Origin: Bolinopsis microptera
Taxonomy: Eukaryota; Ctenophora; Tentaculata; Lobata; Bolinopsidae
NCBI RefSeq assembly: GCF_026151205.1
Contig: NC_087083.1
Location: 8,429,460 to 8,493,459 of the forward strand
DNA length: 64,000 bases
Direction: 5' to 3'
Part shown: in pieces, positions 1 through 51,635 of the stretch
Layout: every line of letters starts with the position of its first letter
How positions within the stretch are numbered: position 1 is the stretch's first letter
The notes under the pieces: generated by a model
Database searches by the model: none
The model's input: the letters and a program-made list of their open reading frames with translations, nothing else
What the model was told of the DNA's origin: nothing
Translations under genes and position numbers: made by a program

Positions 1-1753
1 TTTAATGATTATATTTTGTAAAACTTTTGGCAGGAGAGGTTGAGACATTGGATTACACCGGATTAATACATTTGTAAACTTAGTATTGGATATGATTTTG
101 AAAATTAATTTATTATTATCGTACAAATTTGTAGAGAATTATAGTTATACCTATTAAAAGTAGCAGCAAATTGCACTATTTTCATAAGTTTATCATGATT
201 TACTACTTTACTAGTACTACTACTGTATTCGTATTTTTTTGGAAAATGTACTCAAATTTTGCATGATTAAGTGCATGATGTTTTTATTGTTTGACATATG
301 TAGTGTGTTTGAATGATTTTATTGTTAAAATTGAATTAACACTTGCTGAATTTCTTAGAAAATAATTCAATTTTTAATGAAAACTTAAATAAGTTTTTTA
401 ATGACAGATTTATTACAAAAATGTTATCAGTTATGTCAGGAAATTTGCTGATGTTCGATTTATTCGATGCTTCGATGTTCATTTCTACATGTTTATTGTT
501 TCATAATTTATTCTTCCATCTTCAAATTTTCATAATTAAATATTCGTTTCAATATATTCATTAGTTTCTGTAATGATCATTTGTGTACTTTAAATCTATA
601 AAGTTGAACAACGAGTTTCATTTCTCTCAGGGTCCAATAGAAGGTTGAGAAGGCTCGAGATCGTAAATTTCAAAACAGAATTTATACTTCAATATTACCT
701 ACTCAAAAGAATTTATAAATTGTGCTCACAGCAAAATCTAAAGCCCATCGTACTCGAGTCCTATTAGTTAAACGAAGCACAAATTCTTCATCAAGATCAA
801 GTGTTTATTTACGAGCAGCCTTAAGTTCTATCGTTATTATTCCTTGATCATTATCCCCTGGTTCAATGGTTCATATATATATTCAAGTACCTGATCCAGG
901 TAACATGTTATTACTATAAGTATAATTATGAGTGTGACCGATAATAGTAGTAGTAGGTACACTGATATCATAGTATCCACACTAACAACTACTATAATAA
1001 GCCACAGCTATAACGAGAGAGAGCCGCCGTATGTGTGCATGTATTTTACAATGCTAATGTTAGGGAGAGAGTCCATTAGAGCGGGCTAGCTACTACTAAT
1101 ACACCCTAGACCTCCATGTCCTCAACCTCCTTGTTCTCTGCTCTCTCTCTCTCTCTGCTCATCTCTCTGTTTAATACTGACACTCACTCTCTGTTACTGC
1201 CATCTATCTTGTGATTTCAGTTTCTGAATCCCTGTTATGCTATGGCACCAATGTAATTATGGTTCTACCACCGTGTTTTGGATCAGACGAAATAAATTTT
1301 ACAATGATGTTTTACATAATGTTTCTCACTCCAGCTACAGTCTGGTAGTGTTGAGTATCATGAATATTTTTCTAGCTTTCATATTCCATGTCTTTTGCCT
1401 CATAGGAGATATTGTGGTCTTTTGTAAATGTAACTGTAATACAATATACATTGATGTAAAGTTTATTTTAATTTTTAAGTAGACAATTTTCCTGTTAGTG
1501 TTAGTGTAATATAATGAACGCTAGGAGCTGGCATCGAATGTTAAGTCTCCGATTTTGATAAATTTGGTACCAAAAGTTACCACCAAGTGTGAACAATACA
1601 AATTCACTTGCATAAAAGTAACGTAACGGTTCACTTGTTAAGTTTAAACCCGGAAGTTGATAATCAGTTTTACGTTAATGGTTTAGAATTATAATAATGA
1701 ATAATGAATGTTAATTCTTATTCAGTTAATCAGAAGCCAAGAGAAATGTAAAA
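1..1753. other. Upstream noncoding region, no gene recognised
   Basis: AT-rich DNA with no open frame that looks like protein and no recognisable RNA gene. The only local structure is a CT-rich microsatellite around 1137-1165 and short AT-rich runs near 868-890. It lies directly upstream of the first coding exon of the adhesion receptor at 1754, so its promoter and 5' UTR may be here, but I cannot point to a specific promoter element. Confidence 0.5.
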
Positions 1754-41079
<39,326 letters not shown>

Positions 41080-42375
41080 ACCATCCGATTTCTCAACGAT
41101 TTAACAATTGAGATTTAGAGATTTGGAGACTTTCCCGAAACTTATTTTGAAGTTGTGAACTTGAATGTGTAATACAGAAATTGATCAAAGTATATATGGT
41201 GCAGGTGATCTAATGAATGACTATGAACCTCAACCATATATGCAATGTACATTGTACACGTTTGCATTTAGTGGAAGCTAGCTGTAATTTTGAACTATCT
41301 TTCGTTTTTTAGGACTTTTTAAAAATGCGCTGTTATGTAAAACTTTTGAAAGTACTCGAAAATTATCAGAAAAAAAGCTGATGTATATTTGCTTCGAATT
41401 AGAACAGTTTATTTTATTTATTTGTGACACTAAACCCGCACATGATTACAGATTATATAGGGCCGCTCATAATTTCGCATGACTACTTTGTCCAATCGCA
41501 TGCATGCCAATCCAAAGTATGCATACAATTTTCGTTGTAAATGTTTTTCATGTCTGAATGCATTTTTACTTACAGTCGACTGGTTTTCAGAAAAATATAT
41601 AAAAACTTGATTTCAGCTCGAAAAGGTTTATTAATGTTACGGATGTTTGTCGTAAATTGCAGCAGTGTTAATATTGTTTACAAATTTCGGATTTCGTTTA
41701 TATTATTATTACTGTTTGATTGAGTTAAAAACGCCTTAAAGTAAAATATTCAAGTTATGACTAATTGACCTTTATTCAAATAGTGTAAAATTCATGATCA
41801 TGGAAAATTGGGCGTCGATGAATATTGATGCGAACGATTTTTGTAAAAATGCTGGACGCTATCAAGTGAACTTTAGCGCTAGATATCGAATTATTGGTTT
41901 TAAAAACCCATCTTCAACATCGGATAAGTGTTCTTTCTGTTTATCATGCCAGAAATATGTGATCTACCGCAATTACGGCTGTGCTCAATTTACATCATGA
42001 TAACTTTGAAATCTGTTGTCACAATATTACGTTTTATTTGTTGGTTATGCTGTATAACCTATGCACATCTGTGTTTACTCCATAAGTCCATAGTCCATGC
42101 TAACAGCCAAAAAGAACAGGGGCATGAGTTGGAGTATTATACTTATGACATTTTTAAGGTGTAGCTCACTAGCTCAGGCTATAACAAAGACTCTATTGCT
42201 CGAATCCTATTTTCTGCGAGTGTATATATGATCTGTGTGCTTATAGTTATAAACGTCTGTTACCTCCGAGTCCGCATGACTTTATCCTCAGTTCCAAATC
42301 GTGGCTAACTATTATACTGATACATGATACCACGGTAACATGGTCTAAAATACAAAACAATGAAACAAAACTCAT
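41080..42375. other. Intergenic, no gene recognised
   Basis: The region between the end of the adhesion GPCR and the convergent NAS-like gene. Short frames at 41541-41723 and 41794-42164 have no domain or codon pattern that I can support. No clear AATAAA lies just downstream of the GPCR stop. Confidence 0.45.
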
Positions 42376-42381
42376 TTTATT
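42376..42381 (-). terminator. Polyadenylation signal AATAAA for the NAS-like gene
   Basis: TTTATT on the + strand, i.e. AATAAA on the gene strand, about 60 bases after the stop codon of the 42440-44053 gene. Confidence 0.5.
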
Positions 42382-42439
42382 ATAAAAGATGTTTTAGTTT
42401 TATGAAATTAATTTGAACAGGAGCTTATACGAATGTTTT

Positions 42440-44053
42440 TTAAACAACTCCAGAAATTGAAACGAAACTCCTTTTATTGTAAAACTCTATCACGCGACTA
42501 TCCCACAAACTGTCACACCCTCCAATCTCCTCAACCTCCTCCACCGCCTCCTTCAGCGCCTCATACTCCGGATTATCGAGAATATTCTCCAGAAAATCCA
42601 ACTTAGACCCGAAATTGCACGTGTTCAAAAGCAGCTGACAAGAGTTAACATTGCAGGTAGAATTAAACCCTGTGACCAGATGAGCGGGTGTAGCCCCACT
42701 AATCACCTTCTGAGGGGGGGTCACCTCTCCTGCCAACCTGAAGTTGGTCCCCTCCTTCAGATCATACCTCTCATAGAGAAGCTCCGACATTCCCCGTACG
42801 TTTCTTTTACGGATTGTTGGGACTAGCGAGGCGTTTATGTTGATCACCTGGGAGGTGGTCTCCGGACTTAGGGCGCTTGCTAAATCCAGGATGTCCGTTG
42901 GGACGATCCGTTTCCCGCTCATTCCTTGGTTCATGGGGCAGTGCGGGGAGCAAGTTGGTCCGTCATGCCTCCTGATTTTTCCGGGAAGTTTGGAGGTAGG
43001 CAGGTAGATAAGATCTCTTGCATCTGCCAGCATCACTTTTATAGAACCTGGTCGGGTTACCCCCAGCTTATCAGTGAGTTCTAGAAACTTTTTGGCGGTT
43101 TCCACCACTTCCCTGTCGTAGTCGATGAGGTTTATCAGGGCTCCAGTTTCAATGTGAAGGATCACACCTGTTAATGGGAATCCTGCTCCCACAAAAGTGA
43201 AGATCTTATCCTTGATGTTCCGGTGCCCAAAGAGTTCCGGGAAACCCGATATAAACTGCTGGATTTCAGCTGATTTAGAGCAAAGCTGGTGTGCTGCTTT
43301 TAAGATTGGGTTACAATTCATGATGTCAGAAAAGGAGTGGAAGCTGTTTATATTAGCCGGGTTCTGTTGGATAGCTGGCGTGGAGAGTAACTGGAGCTCA
43401 CCTTTAACCAACTCTCTGTAGTTTATAAAGTAGGGAAAAGGCAGCTCAGGGTACCGTTCAGGGTGTTTCAGTTTTAGAGAGCGGGGAAGGAAAACCACCA
43501 GCGACTCCAATAACTCAGTGCGAGTAACAGGACCATCTCCTTTCTTTTTTTCTGCAGTGCTCAGCACCATACTACGATGTAGATCCTGGTGCTCGTCAGC
43601 TATTCTCAGTGCTATTTTCAGTGCTTCTTGTTCCATCGCCTCTTCTGCGTAAATAGCGACACTCCGCAAAGTAGCATGCTCATCCCCTTTTGAAAGTAAT
43701 GCTGCCATGACACCCTTCATCTTCTGCGGTGAGTAAAATAATTCAACAAGTCCTACCGATCTGTTGAGACTAGTGTTTATTAGTTGGCAAGGAGCCAAGG
43801 CGTATTTAGATGACCTGAAAACTGCTCGGTCTTCATCCCAAAACACAGGTTCCGTTCCATTTTTTCCGTCTTCTAGCCAGTTTTGATAAGAGCAGAAATG
43901 TTCCCACCTATAGCGAAGTGAGTTGGAGATCGTCACCACTTCCTCGACAATACTTTCAACTGATTTGTCTTGGGCTGGTATTCTTTCCCGGTCTAAAATG
44001 AAGGCTGCTACCTCTTTTGGATCCTCTGAAGACTTGATGGTGGGGAGTTTCAT
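42440..44053 (-). CDS. Intronless SAM-binding protein resembling nicotianamine synthase
   Basis: 537 residues, single exon, start ATG at 44053 followed by MKLPTIKSSEDP. An N-terminal helical part of about 270 residues precedes a Rossmann methyltransferase-like core. Motif I is FVGAGFPLTGVIL (about 287-300), the acidic residue of motif II is in LIDYDREVVETAKKF, and a third motif is VMLADARDL. The end of the core (PAHLVTGFNSTCNVNSCQLLL) has the layout of the terminal strand pair in nicotianamine synthases, which use three SAM molecules to make a metal-chelating amine. The match is by pattern only, and other SAM-dependent aminopropyl or methyl transferases are possible. Two cysteine pairs (CSPHC, CNVNSC) are unusual. 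The absence of introns beside intron-rich genes suggests retroposition or lateral transfer. Confidence 0.5.
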   Translation of the reverse strand: MKLPTIKSSEDPKEVAAFILDRERIPAQDKSVESIVEEVVTISNSLRYRWEHFCSYQNWLEDGKNGTEPVFWDEDRAVFRSSKYALAPCQLINTSLNRSVGLVELFYSPQKMKGVMAALLSKGDEHATLRSVAIYAEEAMEQEALKIALRIADEHQDLHRSMVLSTAEKKKGDGPVTRTELLESLVVFLPRSLKLKHPERYPELPFPYFINYRELVKGELQLLSTPAIQQNPANINSFHSFSDIMNCNPILKAAHQLCSKSAEIQQFISGFPELFGHRNIKDKIFTFVGAGFPLTGVILHIETGALINLIDYDREVVETAKKFLELTDKLGVTRPGSIKVMLADARDLIYLPTSKLPGKIRRHDGPTCSPHCPMNQGMSGKRIVPTDILDLASALSPETTSQVININASLVPTIRKRNVRGMSELLYERYDLKEGTNFRLAGEVTPPQKVISGATPAHLVTGFNSTCNVNSCQLLLNTCNFGSKLDFLENILDNPEYEALKEAVEEVEEIGGCDSLWDSRVIEFYNKRSFVSISGVV

Positions 44054-46115
44054 AGTCCCTGTCCTTGGAAAATACTTTTAGCGATATGAAACTTATATTA
44101 CTAATACTATAATTTACTTCTTCACAAGATTAATTACTGTGTAAGTGCTTAACCAATTATGGGCTATGAAGAAATTTATCTTTAAATTACATATATTACC
44201 AAATTTCATGCGTACCTGACATAGTTCCTCAACACACGAAACTAAAACAAATCTCACAATAAATCAAAACAACGGAACAATAAGCTCGTAAACGATCAGC
44301 TTAAACAACAAACAGTTTTGTATAAACAATATTGATAATTAACACACACCAATCAATTAAACTGTTATGCGATAACAAAGTATTTAATGAGAATAAAAAA
44401 TAGCCTGTGTCTATGATTGTCTACTGGTACCAAAGCGCGGTATTCCCATTTAGATCATTACCACCACCGTCCTCCACAACTCACAGTGTTGTCCCCGACA
44501 AACCCCCCTCATCCCAGAGGTAGGCAAAGCATCTTAATGCTATCCTCTAGTGGGCTTTCTATGCCCAGCCTCTCTAAAAAAAAAATAAAAAAAAAAAATG
44601 ATTGTCTACTTGTGTCAGCAAAGTGCCGGACCACGTGATCATTTTCCTACTGTTTCATTGGGGTGTGTATAACTGGCCGGTTACAAGATATTCATCTGAC
44701 CAAAGCGGTAATCTATTTTTGTTGCGAAAGGAGGGGTTATAAGTAAAAAAACGGGTTTCAAAGCTGAATTTGGTGACTTAATGGACAGAATTCAAACTAC
44801 TAATATCTCAATTATTTTACGATTCAAAAAATCGACTCTCCATCTCTTCTGTCATTGGGTGTGATTGGGTGTGATTGGGTGTGATTGGGTGTGATTGGGT
44901 GTGATTGGGTGTGATTGGGTGTGATTGTATGATTATGTTACTATGTTATTGGGCTCTTACTAATTCTATCGCCCAAAAATTATCACGTTGATAAAACAGT
45001 CTTTTCCTTACAATTTGGTTCAGAAAGGTGATAAGTGAATGTACTTTAATTCGTATACGTGATCAAGAATTGCAATTACAATGTCTCAATGTTCCACAAT
45101 ATAATATCCAAATAAGTTCAGAATTGCGATTACTAAACTACTGTACTAAAACCAAAAAGGGTAACCTTTCATCCAACAGGCCCACTCTTAAGTATCCCCA
45201 GATAGTATAAACAATCTCCCACTCGTTTTAGCAATCTCTAAACATTTCCCAAACTATCCTCCTTGTAACCAAAACAGAGGTGTTAAAATAAACCTTCTGA
45301 TAATAAAAACAGATGTTAAAATGAACTCTCTGAAATCAATGAATAGTGCTAAAACTGCTAAAACGAGTATATAACAACGTGTTTTGGGTTATTACGGTTT
45401 TGCAGCCGAACAAAACGGTTTTACATAATCACTAATCCTAACCAAAACCCCGAAGCTATCCATAATTCTAACCACAACCCTAACCCGAGCCCTATCTAAA
45501 CAATAGAATTCGTGTTTTTATACCAGCCTGTCACGTGACCAAAATAGTTTTTTTTTCCATAACTCTCCAGAAAGGCATTTTAGATTACGTTCATACCCTT
45601 AGGGTCTTTTCACAAAAATATTGGGCAAACGATTTAGTGGAAGCGATGTTACTGCTTTCTTGGACAGCTGGAAGATTATCAAAAAAAAACGTTGAGAAAC
45701 GAGACTGTAAAATATTTAAATGATTTAAATTTTACAGTGGTACTGTAATTGTAAAATTGTCATATCCTGATAATGGGACCAATCCTAAAGATCTGTGCTT
45801 TGTTCTGCAAAATAATTAATCCACATAATTATATTACTGCAGGAAACAAATTTTCGCATAAAATTTCCGTGCTTATTTGAGATAATGGCAATTCGTGACA
45901 TCAACTCCATTGAAGGCACGATGAAATAATTAGCATTTTTTGAAGTCTACAAATATGTCCTTATATGAACTGTTATCAAGTTATTGAATCGTGTCATACA
46001 TTGAAATGGCCGGCACAATGTGTACCAGTGTACCTGCTGTGCCGCTGGCACAGGAACAAATTTGAAATTCTTTTTACTCCCCCCTTCATCAGTATCCTTC
46101 CTCACTCACTCTAGC
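44054..46115. other. Intergenic region with a 10-bp tandem repeat, no gene recognised
   Basis: Upstream of the NAS-like gene, probably including its promoter. It holds GTGATTGGGT repeated about eight times at 44853-44928, an A-rich run near 44580-44600, and CCCTAACC-like pieces at 45440-45490. No convincing coding frame. Confidence 0.5.
44853..44928 (+). repeat. 10-bp tandem repeat GTGATTGGGT (about eight copies)
   Basis: Nearly perfect copies, not next to any exon I can identify. Confidence 0.92.
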
Positions 46116-46123
46116 ATTCAGAT

Positions 46124-46896
46124 CAGGCTTGTCCGCCGTGGCTAAATGGATCGGCGGCGGCGTTTCACTAAAATTACACCGGCGGCGGCGGCGTACGCCG
46201 GCGTGAGCCGTGAAATCAAGGCCAACTAAATTGAGGTCTATGAAATATGAATATGATCAGGTACTTAATTTGGGTAATTTAGACTTAACTTCAACAAATG
46301 ATGTTGGTATATTGTTATGTTATTATCTGCTATCAAATAAAAGTTGAGACAAATTGATACAATTATTTTATTTAAGGTAAAATACATAAACAATAAATTA
46401 TTGCTGAAATCAATAGATCTCTCAATCTTTTTTGTTGGAAACAAAATCATAGTTTTTAGAACAAAACAGTGTATATTTGAAATTTTTAACATTCGTCCTA
46501 GATCGCTGACTAGAAAGAATTAAACCTGCAGCCGACCAGGTTCTTTCAATTTTCGCACTACTGGCAGGTATACAATGCACTTATACTTACTATGTTTGAG
46601 AGTATTGGGAAAGTTTTTTGCCTATCGGCCCAAAATCTTTAAAAAATCTGTAAAATTTCTTCTTCAGTCAAACTTATGAGTAGGTAGTTACTGTTAGCTA
46701 AAGGTGTGTATCATGTGTGTGTTGCCCCTAGCCGCTAATCGCTATAAGTAACACTGATATCTTCAAATGAAGACAGAATTATTTTGAAGTCAGAAAATGC
46801 ACGCCGTACGCCGATGTACGCCGGGGTGTATCGGCGGCGTTCGGCGTGGCAAAATCACCCGGCGGCGGCGGCGTTCGGCGGCGGCGGACAAGCCTG
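46124..46896. mobile_element. hAT-type nonautonomous element with GC-rich inverted ends
   Basis: It is flanked by an exact 8-bp target duplication ATTCAGAT (46116-46123 and 46897-46904). The inverted ends start CAGGCTTGTCCGCCG and continue into GCC/GGC-rich subterminal repeats of about 85-100 bp on each side, in sharp contrast with the AT-rich surroundings. The 8-bp duplication and C-A ends fit hAT. A remnant of the transposase C-terminus is inside. Confidence 0.9.
46422..46568 (-). pseudogene. hAT transposase C-terminal (dimerisation) fragment
   Basis: The frame reads SSAKIERTWSAAGLILSSQR, then SRTNVKNFKYTLFCSKNYDF, and ends at a TGA. This is the pattern of the hAT C-terminal dimerisation region, with (S/T)SxxxER, the W/F-S-xxG box and the N-containing tail. 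No upstream catalytic part is present, so it is a relic that confirms the hAT assignment. Confidence 0.8.
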
Positions 46897-46904
46897 ATTC
46901 AGAT

Positions 46905-48612
46905 CAATAAAATATGATAAAGTATATATATGTATAACTAGACTCATGTTAATGTGTAATAAAATATAAAATACAAAATAGTCTACTGCTTGATCAAAGC
47001 TTAACAATTAACTAATATGAAAGAGTAATTATCGTAAATAAAACTATTCCGACGCCACCAAAGAAACAGCTCTCGCCAGCGGTAACACAAACAGAATCGA
47101 ACAAAATTTCGACATTAAATGATTAAAGTTTTATAAACCATAACTGCGAGTGGGATAATCACACGCGCGACTATAAAACTGTAAAATCTGCACGTACTGG
47201 TTGCACATTACAATCTACAGAAAGTCAACAACTGTGAAATTATGCCAATCTCTGAGGAAGGGTAGTGTAAAGTTTTTTAAAATCAAACAAATACACTGGA
47301 TGCCTGACTATTATATTAATTAAAATAATCTAGGTTAGGTGTCACTCTGTTTTTACTACTGACAATCCAATAACCAGAAGCGTCTAAGAACTTAAGATTA
47401 AAATTATCTCGGTATTTTATTTTAAAAATAGTACCCACTCAGGATCTTAGAAAGAACTTTTGTGGAGGATTTAACCCCAGCTGCAATGAACCTGAAATCC
47501 AAGGCCGGTTTATATCGGTAAAATGTGCATAAATATGCATAAATGGTACCGAAAGATCACTTACCCTCCTTCCTTTCTCGCATCTAGAACATTGGAAAAT
47601 AAAACGCTGGATAAAATTTAATTAACCTTCTGAGGGATGAATCTAATTTTTACATAATTGGATATTAGGTAAAGGTGGTTTCATTCATTTATTTCAGAGG
47701 TAGTTTTTGCCAAGACTTTTAAAAAATTAAGATAAATTTCAGCTTCAGATTAGATAAAAACATCAGATAAAGATATTCTGGGCCAAATTATAATATAAAC
47801 CTTAGGAGACATCCTATAATAGAGCCTAATAGAGCATAATAGAGCCTAATAGAGCCTAGAATAAATCTTTCCTTGTTCTTACTTAATTCTTAAATTGAAA
47901 ATTTTTTAAATGGCTTCAGCCAATCAGCCTCGTTACAAATAAAATTTTGGCCAGCACCATAATCACAAATTATTTGCACGGTTCTTTTCAACGAAACACT
48001 AGAACTTGTAAGATTAGCCAACGCAGTTTTGGCTTTTGCCTTAATAATTGCCTAATTATATTCTACGTGGTGTAGTCTCGACCCTAAGTTCTTGATGTTA
48101 TTTTCTGAAATTGCCTTTTTATGTTGTAGAAACTATTTTACTTTGATATCTTCAGTAGTTTCCTTAACAGGACAGCTATCAGTTATTCCCTAAGTATAGT
48201 CTAGAATTGAAAATGTGGGTGTGGGTGTCTTGACAAGACACATGCCTTTCTCATTCACTGAACATGGTTTAATCTGTCTAGTTACTGGGATCAGTATGTA
48301 ATAAGAAGGATCCCTAAATTATTTACAAACATGTTTTTTTTAAAGAAGAACTTTGACTGTTGGATATAACATCTGTGTAAAACAGAACCGTAATGCATTG
48401 CTACACATGAGAGTTAATCACCAGCAGCATGGTTAGCTCAATTCTAATTTTTTATTTTTTCATACTAATTTGGAGGCCATTAAAGTATTTGACCCAGTCA
48501 ATTTAATTCAGTTGTATATCTTTTACGATTTTGCGGAAAGTCGCGTTAAAGTTGATGCCGTTGTGTCAGTAAAATGATACGGATAAAGTATAAACACATA
48601 ATATATACAGTA
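46905..48612. other. Intergenic region, no gene recognised
   Basis: AT-rich. It contains a short tandem repeat ATAGAGCCTAAT at 47821-47860 and no coding signal I can support. Confidence 0.45.
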
Positions 48613-49165
48613 TGTACAGTGTTCGATTTGCAAGAAAAACTATGTGGGTAGGACTATTAATAGCTTGCATAAAAGGATGGACGGACACAGGTCCAAATTT
48701 TATGAAATCGTTGATGGTAGAGCATTTGATATTACTAGTGATGAGTATAGCCTAGGAGTTCACTTGATTGACCACGGTTTAGGAGTACATACAGATTTTA
48801 ATGAAACTTTTAGAACTTTTATTTTAGAGAATTGCAGTCCCAGTACACTTGAAATAAAAGAAAATAACTACATACATTTGCTTAATTCTCTTAGACCTTT
48901 TGGCCTTAATACTGTCAATCCCTTTGGATTACCTATATTCCATAAACCTTAATATGATCTTTTTACCTTTTTCGGATTCTTAATTTTGTAACGGTTTGAG
49001 TTTCACTAACCTTTTAACATTTTTTAGGTTCAATGTCACTGGAGATGACTACAATCGAAATATATTTGGCAAGAATCTGAATGTTTTCAGTGTTGAAAGT
49101 TTAGTTTCTTAAATCCTGGAGTAGTCATTCGTGTCCCTGATATTTGGGTTAATTCTAACTCTCCT
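48613..49165 (+). mobile_element. 5'-truncated copy of the Penelope-like element
   Basis: It matches the end of the 1970-5676 element in the opposite orientation, from TGTACAGTGTTCG to the terminal TTCTAACTCTCCT. About one residue differs in the shared protein (Ile for Val in TLEIKENN). AATATATAC occurs at both flanks, suggesting a target duplication of about 10 bp. It is evidence of recent activity of this family. Confidence 0.9.
48644..48952 (+). pseudogene. Penelope-like GIY-YIG endonuclease C-terminal fragment
   Basis: 102-residue in-frame remainder of the endonuclease, beginning inside the GIY-YIG domain (GRTINSLHKRMDGHRSK) and ending at the same stop as the longer copy. It lacks the RT and the first half of the nuclease. 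Confidence 0.88.
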
Positions 49166-50115
49166 AATATATACATATTATAAATCGTCTCGCTTTATAT
49201 ATAGTAAGATTCAAAAAATCAGCATTCGATTTAACTTTTTGTAAAATTGCCTGATAGCTGTGCCATGGAATGAGGGGTAAAGTGTAAATCTTATCAAGAT
49301 ACCGGGAAAGCGCCTTTCAGACGGATCTAAGGTTAATGTAACTTGCGCGCTTGCCGTTCTTTTCAAAAGGACAATCTATCAACTAAATTTGGAATCCTCT
49401 AGTAGTATAGTTTTCGCTGAAGTATAAGATTTTTTAAGCTCTAGCAAATAGCATTTTGATATGATTTTCAGCCACATGAAAATCATAAAGCCCTCAGCTG
49501 CCCTTAAATAAATTTTTTGAAAATTCATTTCGAATTTCGGAGAGAAAAATGAATCTGCAAAATTATTAAAATGAACGAGATATGAAACCGAAAGTTATTG
49601 TGAACCTTGCATATATATCATAAATATATATATTATATACGATCAATGGATATATGAGTCATATATTATGTTGAGGAATAGTTATGAAGTTATGATTTTA
49701 TTAAGAGGGTGGATGATCTAATGGGAGTGTATATGAAACACCCGTTGTTAATACATGTGAACTAGATTATATTACATTCGTTGTTAAAACCTTTATTTTT
49801 TATAGTTGCAAATAGATTTGTTTTCCGTTTGTATAGTCGAAAACTTATTTTGGAAGGCCGCCAAAAAATTGTGCGGAAATAGAAATTTTGAGCCACCTAC
49901 ATGTGTGCACTTAGTAATTCATTTTTTGTTTGAAAATTGAATATGATTAGCTGAATTATGTCTAGCCGCGGCTCCACTTGAAATTCGACGCTTCCATTTT
50001 TAAATATTTAACAAGTTAATTTGGGATCGCAAACTTAACTGGGCTGGTGTGTAATTTTAAAAATTAAATTCGACAAATTTTTATCTCCAATTTACAAACG
50101 TAGATTTGAAATATA
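49166..50115. other. Intergenic region, no gene recognised
   Basis: AT-rich, with no coding signal and no clear repeat. It may hold the promoter of the glutathione synthetase-like gene to the right. Confidence 0.4.
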
Positions 50116-51197
50116 ATGTGCAATCAGCCCGCTAAGTACTATATACCAGCTACCGCCTACCTTTCACCCGGTACCGTATGCTTTGTAAAAATTAAAGAAA
50201 CGATTCCGATTCATGGTCATGAAGACCTCCCTGCAGGTATGTCAGGAGATTCATCAGAAACGGAAAATATCCTCCAAAATATCTTGTCAGATCAGAGTCA
50301 GGGTCTTGTACCGAGTATAGAACTACAGCTTCAGTCTAGAGGACTTCAACATCTAGATCTAAACGTAAGTTTTTATTCGCAGTTTTTGTAAATCAACAGT
50401 TTTTTTTCTCAAAATTTCAAATTTCAAATAGATTTAGAGGACAACGATTTTTAATATTTTGATTACGATTACCGATCATGCTGAAAATTACTATTGTTAT
50501 CATAAGTTCCACAAAACAACTTGAATTTCTAACTTATACTCCCAAATTTCAGGGGAAACCTTTTCCTATAGCAATAACAGCTGTCCCCACTCCACTGAAA
50601 ATAGAAGAGTACACTGCCCTGGAAGATATCCAGCCACATTTCAACATTGTCCTGGATAGGCTCTCTAGAGATTTTGACACTATGATGTTCTATCTGACTC
50701 CCGTCGCTGAATACGATTCGTTCGTTAAAGGTGCTTTTCTTGATTGTTAGGCTACATATTTTGGTGGAATCATTTTTATCCTCCATTTGAGTAAATTGTT
50801 AATTCGTATTCTCGCTGTTCGCTACAAATATGAAATATATTTTTACTGTTATAGTGGAGTGGTCACTTCAAGGTTTATTTATGTCTAGAATATAGATGTA
50901 GATTCTGGTGTGAAGGTGAGGCATATTACTTGACATTTGACAGCGATTCTACAAGAGTACAAGGTTTGATTAGTCAATAGTTAAGGCTGATTGGTTAATT
51001 GCTGTCACGTGACAACAACTATTCTTCTGTCCTTCACCTCCAGATTGTTAAAGTATTAAACCATCCTAGGACTGCTAGACATCTACAGTTCCTTGCCAGA
51101 CTCCCACAGTGATAAGATAACTCTGGCTCTGAACAGACACGACTTTATGTACGAGGTGGGCGATATCCAGCCGGGGAAATCTCCTACTTTCAAACTG
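50116..51197 (+). CDS. GSS: Glutathione synthetase N-terminal exons (gene incomplete in window)
   Basis: Three exons, 50116-50364, 50553-50730 and 51070-51197, join in phase and give 185 residues. Residues 84-185 line up with the start of eukaryotic glutathione synthetase: PFPIAITAVPTPL, DIQPHFNIVLDRLSRD, then KGLLDIYSSL and ITLALNRHDFMYEV, the last being the family's LGLNRSDYM segment. The enzyme joins gamma-glutamylcysteine and glycine with ATP. The first exon is less similar, so its start (ATG at 50116) is less sure. The ATP-binding lid and active-site exons are not found to the right, where a gypsy element and a helicase gene lie. The gene is either continued beyond the window or is a truncated copy. 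Confidence 0.65.
50896..51048. mobile_element. Possible MITE related to the long-armed DDE transposon
   Basis: TAGATGTAGATTCTGGTGTG at 50896 resembles the end of the 36581 element, and CCTTCACCTCCA near 51040 resembles the inverted partner. It lies in intron 2 of the GSS-like gene. Weakly supported. Confidence 0.4.
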
Positions 51198-51635
51198 GTT
51201 AGTTATTGAATATTATTAAATAAGTAAAAGTTCTAAACAAGGGATGATTAAAAAACAACGCCCAAGTCTAATCTTTCCCTACAACAAATAACTAAATATC
51301 AAAACTTCATTGTGCCACTCTTATTACAAGCTAAATTACAGAGATATTACAGTTACTGAATATAAAATTTTTATTTGGGCCTCATTTGGTCTCATTTAAT
51401 TACTTTATTCCAGTTTAGTAGTGATTGATGGAAATTTTATCCTTATCAGTAACCAGGTACTGGTAGTGAAAAAAGGTAATTTCAGATTGGGCGGCTTTTT
51501 CCGGGTTTCGCGGTAAAGTTTTATAGATAGTTACTATACTATTTAGTATCTTACTATACAGGATGAGGTTATATTCCTGTGTCAAACTTTACTTTATAGA
51601 GGGGAATACTAGGTACATCCCATAAATACATAGAT

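Noticed and set aside
45415-45500. CCCTAA-like telomeric repeat
   Set aside because: Only scattered, imperfect pieces; not a tandem array.
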